A stretch of 64,000 nucleotides of DNA from positions 62,001 through 126,000 of the forward strand of contig NZ_RBVZ01000006.1 in the NCBI RefSeq assembly GCF_004000435.1, written 5' to 3'. This DNA comes from Alexandriicola marinus (GTDB lineage: Bacteria > Pseudomonadota > Alphaproteobacteria > Rhodobacterales > Rhodobacteraceae). The notes beneath the pieces are model-generated. The model did no database searches. It had not been told where the DNA came from and was given only the letters and a program-made list of their open reading frames with translations. The position numbers and the translations under genes were made by a program. Positions 62,225 to 64,000 of the stretch are shown here, one piece after another (positions within the stretch are counted from its first letter, which is position 1; each line of letters opens with the position of its first letter).

Positions 62225-63460
62225 TCAGGCCGCGGTCTTGGACCGGCGGGGACGACGCGACCGGTTGCCCGGGCGGGCACCGCCAGGTTTGCCACGGCCC
62301 TTGCCGCCACGCTTCGGCGCCGGGGCCTCGACCTCCCAGGGCCGGCCGGAGCCCACGGGCACGGACTGTTTCATCAGCTTTTCGATCCCGCGAAGATCGC
62401 CCATCTCGTCAGGGGCGCAGAGCGCGATCGCGGCGCCATCCGCCCCGGCACGCGCCGTCCGGCCGATGCGGTGGACATAGGTATCCGCGACATTGGGAAG
62501 CTCGTAGTTATAGACGTGCTTCACATCGGGGATATCGAGACCACGGGCCGCCACATCGGTCGCGACCAGCACCTTGATCGTGCCGGCCCGGAATTCCCGG
62601 ATCGCACGATCCCGCTGCCCCTGGCTTTTCGCGCCATGGATAGAGGCGACGGAAAAGCCCTGCTTTTCAAGGCTCTTGGACAGCTTTTCCATGCCCCACT
62701 TCGTGCGACCGAAAACCAGCGCCCGTTCATCCGTATGCTTGGACAGCATCTCGGACAGCAGAGCGGGTTTTTCGGACTGGGCGACGAAATGGACGCTCTG
62801 GCGAATGCGGTCCACCGCCTGTCCCGGAGGATCGACCTCGACCCGTTCGGGTTTCGTGAGGAAAGCCGCCGCGATCTCGGCCATCTGCTTGGGCATGGTG
62901 GCGGAAAACAGCATCGTCTGCCGCTCTTCGGGCAGAAGACTGGCGATCCGGCGCAACGCGTGGATGAAGCCGAGGTCGAGCATCTGGTCGGCCTCGTCGA
63001 GGACGAGGAATCGGGTCGAGCTGAGTGATACGGCGCGCCGGTCGATCAGGTCGATCAGGCGTCCGGGCGTGGCCACCAGAAGGTGAACGCCACGCTCCAT
63101 CTTGCGGATCTGGCCGGTGATGCCGGCACCCCCCACGACAAGCCCGGTGCGCAGGCCGGTATCCTTCGTATAGACCGAAAGCGCATCGACGATCTGGCGC
63201 GCCAGTTCGCGCGTCGGCGCAAGGACAAGCGCGACGGCAGAGCCATTGGGCGCCTTGGTCTGGTTCTTCAGCAGACTGTCGATCATCGGCAGACCAAATG
63301 CGGCGGTCTTGCCGGAACCGGTCTGGGCAAGGCCCATCACATCGCGGCCTTCCATCGCGGCCGGGATGGCGCGCTTCTGGATCGGGGTGGGTTCGGTCAG
63401 GCCGGCCTCCTTGAGCGAGGTCACGAGTCGGGGCGCGAGCCCCAGCATATCAAAATCCAT
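62225..63460 (-). CDS. DEAD-box RNA helicase (RhlE-like)
   Basis: A 411-residue helicase. Q motif region LKEAGLTEPTPIQKRAIPA, motif I AQTGSGKT, motif II VLDEADQML, motif III SATM, and motifs V-VI VATDVAARGLDIPDVKHV...HRIGRTARAG are present. The C-terminal tail (GGKGRGKPGGARPGNRSRRPRRSKTAA) is basic and disordered, good for RNA binding. It probably acts in cold-shock or ribosome/RNA metabolism. Confidence 0.93.
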   Translation of the reverse strand: MDFDMLGLAPRLVTSLKEAGLTEPTPIQKRAIPAAMEGRDVMGLAQTGSGKTAAFGLPMIDSLLKNQTKAPNGSAVALVLAPTRELARQIVDALSVYTKDTGLRTGLVVGGAGITGQIRKMERGVHLLVATPGRLIDLIDRRAVSLSSTRFLVLDEADQMLDLGFIHALRRIASLLPEERQTMLFSATMPKQMAEIAAAFLTKPERVEVDPPGQAVDRIRQSVHFVAQSEKPALLSEMLSKHTDERALVFGRTKWGMEKLSKSLEKQGFSVASIHGAKSQGQRDRAIREFRAGTIKVLVATDVAARGLDIPDVKHVYNYELPNVADTYVHRIGRTARAGADGAAIALCAPDEMGDLRGIEKLMKQSVPVGSGRPWEVEAPAPKRGGKGRGKPGGARPGNRSRRPRRSKTAA

Positions 63461-63889
63461 TGCGGATCAATCCTTTCGGGCCGGGCCGCCACGATTGCGT
63501 GGCCGAACCGGCAAGATGAACCACGCCGCGCGGCCGCATCATGCGGCGCGCACCCGGCGCGGGCGTACAGGGTGGCGGCACACGCTGACCGTCGGGCGGA
63601 GTCCCGCCGGCCGTCATGCCGCGGCCCCTCGCGTGATGTTGGGAACCTCTTGGCGTCTTCGACCTGCGCCCCCGTGCGGACCCTTCAGGTCCGGGTCGGG
63701 GCGCGCTGCTCACGCGGCAGCGGTCAAAAACATTGAATGGCACATGGCGGCTCTGTCGCACAAAGTCAATGGCGCACCGATAAAGCGAACCAACGGTGAC
63801 ACCGGCTCTTTTCCTGCCCCGCGCCAGCCTTTACTGTCGGGCCAAAGACGGCGTCCAGAAGCGTCGCGACATCGCCGGAGGGCCGGGCA
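63461..63889. other. Divergent intergenic region helicase / ParA-MipZ
   Basis: About 430 bases without a gene. It should carry the helicase leader and promoter on the minus strand and the mipZ promoter on the plus strand. A short hairpin CGGACC-CTTCA-GGTCCG lies near 63675-63695. No clear -35/-10 pair or CtrA-type TTAA-N7-TTAA box was found. Confidence 0.5.
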
Positions 63890-64000
63890 GTGGCACATAT
63901 CATCGTCGTCGGAAACGAGAAGGGCGGGGCTGGAAAGTCGACCGTGTCCATGCATGTGGCGACCGCCCTTGCCCGGATGGGGCACAAGGTCGGCTGCGTC
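63890..64000 (+). CDS. mipZ: ParA-family ATPase, probable MipZ (3' truncated by window)
   Basis: Thirty-seven codons from GTG 63890 read MAHIIVVGNEKGGAGKSTVS, the deviant Walker A box KGGAGKST of ParA/MinD ATPases. The VVGNEKGGAGKSTVSMHVATALA pattern resembles alphaproteobacterial MipZ, which places the division plane. GGAGGG 7-8 bases upstream supports the start. The rest lies outside. Confidence 0.8.
   Translation, partial: MAHIIVVGNEKGGAGKSTVSMHVATALARMGHKVGCV

Noticed and set aside
1-64000. CRISPR array, prophage, IS element or tRNA/rRNA
   Set aside because: No regularly spaced repeats, transposase/integrase motifs or conserved tRNA arms were seen; content is ordinary chromosomal.

Overview
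The window looks like chromosomal DNA of an alphaproteobacterium of the order Rhodobacterales (Roseobacter/Rhodobacter group). The base composition is GC-rich. Marker content fits: an L-malyl-CoA lyase that matches my memory of Rhodobacter Mcl1 almost residue for residue, the pckA / chvI-chvG / hprK-rapZ-EIIA-HPr block typical of alphaproteobacteria, a TrcR (DUF1013) cell-cycle regulator, COQ9, a DUF1244 protein, and a MipZ-like ParA start at the right edge. Genes are tightly packed, and many neighbours overlap by ATGA, GTGA or TGATG, so translational coupling is common. I saw no CRISPR array, insertion sequence, prophage, tRNA or rRNA.

Layout. 1-4191: the end of a molybdoenzyme operon, best read as sulfite dehydrogenase SoeABC, with an unlisted 53-residue membrane protein between SoeA and SoeB. 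4292-10303: a galactoside/galactose operon of the oxidative (De Ley-Doudoroff) type with SDR dehydrogenase, DgoK, DgoA, SMP-30 lactonase, GH42 beta-galactosidase and mutarotase; no galactonate dehydratase is visible. 10835-12895: a DAO-type flavin oxidase followed by a uronate-dehydrogenase-like SDR. 12914-15665: Rpe, an AraC regulator and an RNA methyltransferase. 15717-17015: the SRP RNA gene (with a readable promoter) and RsgA. 17012-22115: a phosphatase, an ankyrin protein, and dnaX-ybaB-recR. 22138-24517: TrcR and two lineage-type unknowns. 24646-31747: RNase T2, PckA, the ChvI/ChvG two-component system and the HPr kinase/RapZ/EIIA/HPr regulatory phosphorelay. 31780-42691: housekeeping genes (acyltransferase, Hbd, EtfBA, Qor, COQ9, S21, GST, MscL, alanine dehydrogenase with a divergent Lrp regulator, ExoD, YtoQ). 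42724-48977: PheT, two small unknowns, PheS and a three-domain glutaminase. 49371-53941: OmpA-like protein, ChaC, L20/L35 and pyruvate kinase. 54077-57739: N-formylglutamate amidohydrolase, a HAD phosphatase, DUF1244 and an RTX metalloprotease. 57986-60947: a D-amino-acid/D-glutamate catabolic cluster (dat, dgcA, dgcN). 61216-64000: Mcl1, a DEAD-box helicase and the start of a ParA/MipZ ATPase.

How it fits together. The central theme is control of carbon flow. PckA and Pyk, the two enzymes on either side of the PEP/pyruvate node, each have an upstream inverted repeat of the TGTTA-N4-TAACA type, as expected for a LacI-family CceR/PckR regulator. PckA sits beside ChvI/ChvG and the HPr system. 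Sugar oxidation, D-amino-acid use, alanine use and acetyl-CoA assimilation (Mcl1) feed this node. No undescribed multi-gene defence or mobile system is apparent. The most unusual items are the glutaminase-STAS-cyclic-nucleotide-fold fusion, the small membrane protein inside the soe operon, structured leaders of rpsU and rpmI-rplT, and the PPC-M10-RTX protease with a cysteine-rich N terminus.
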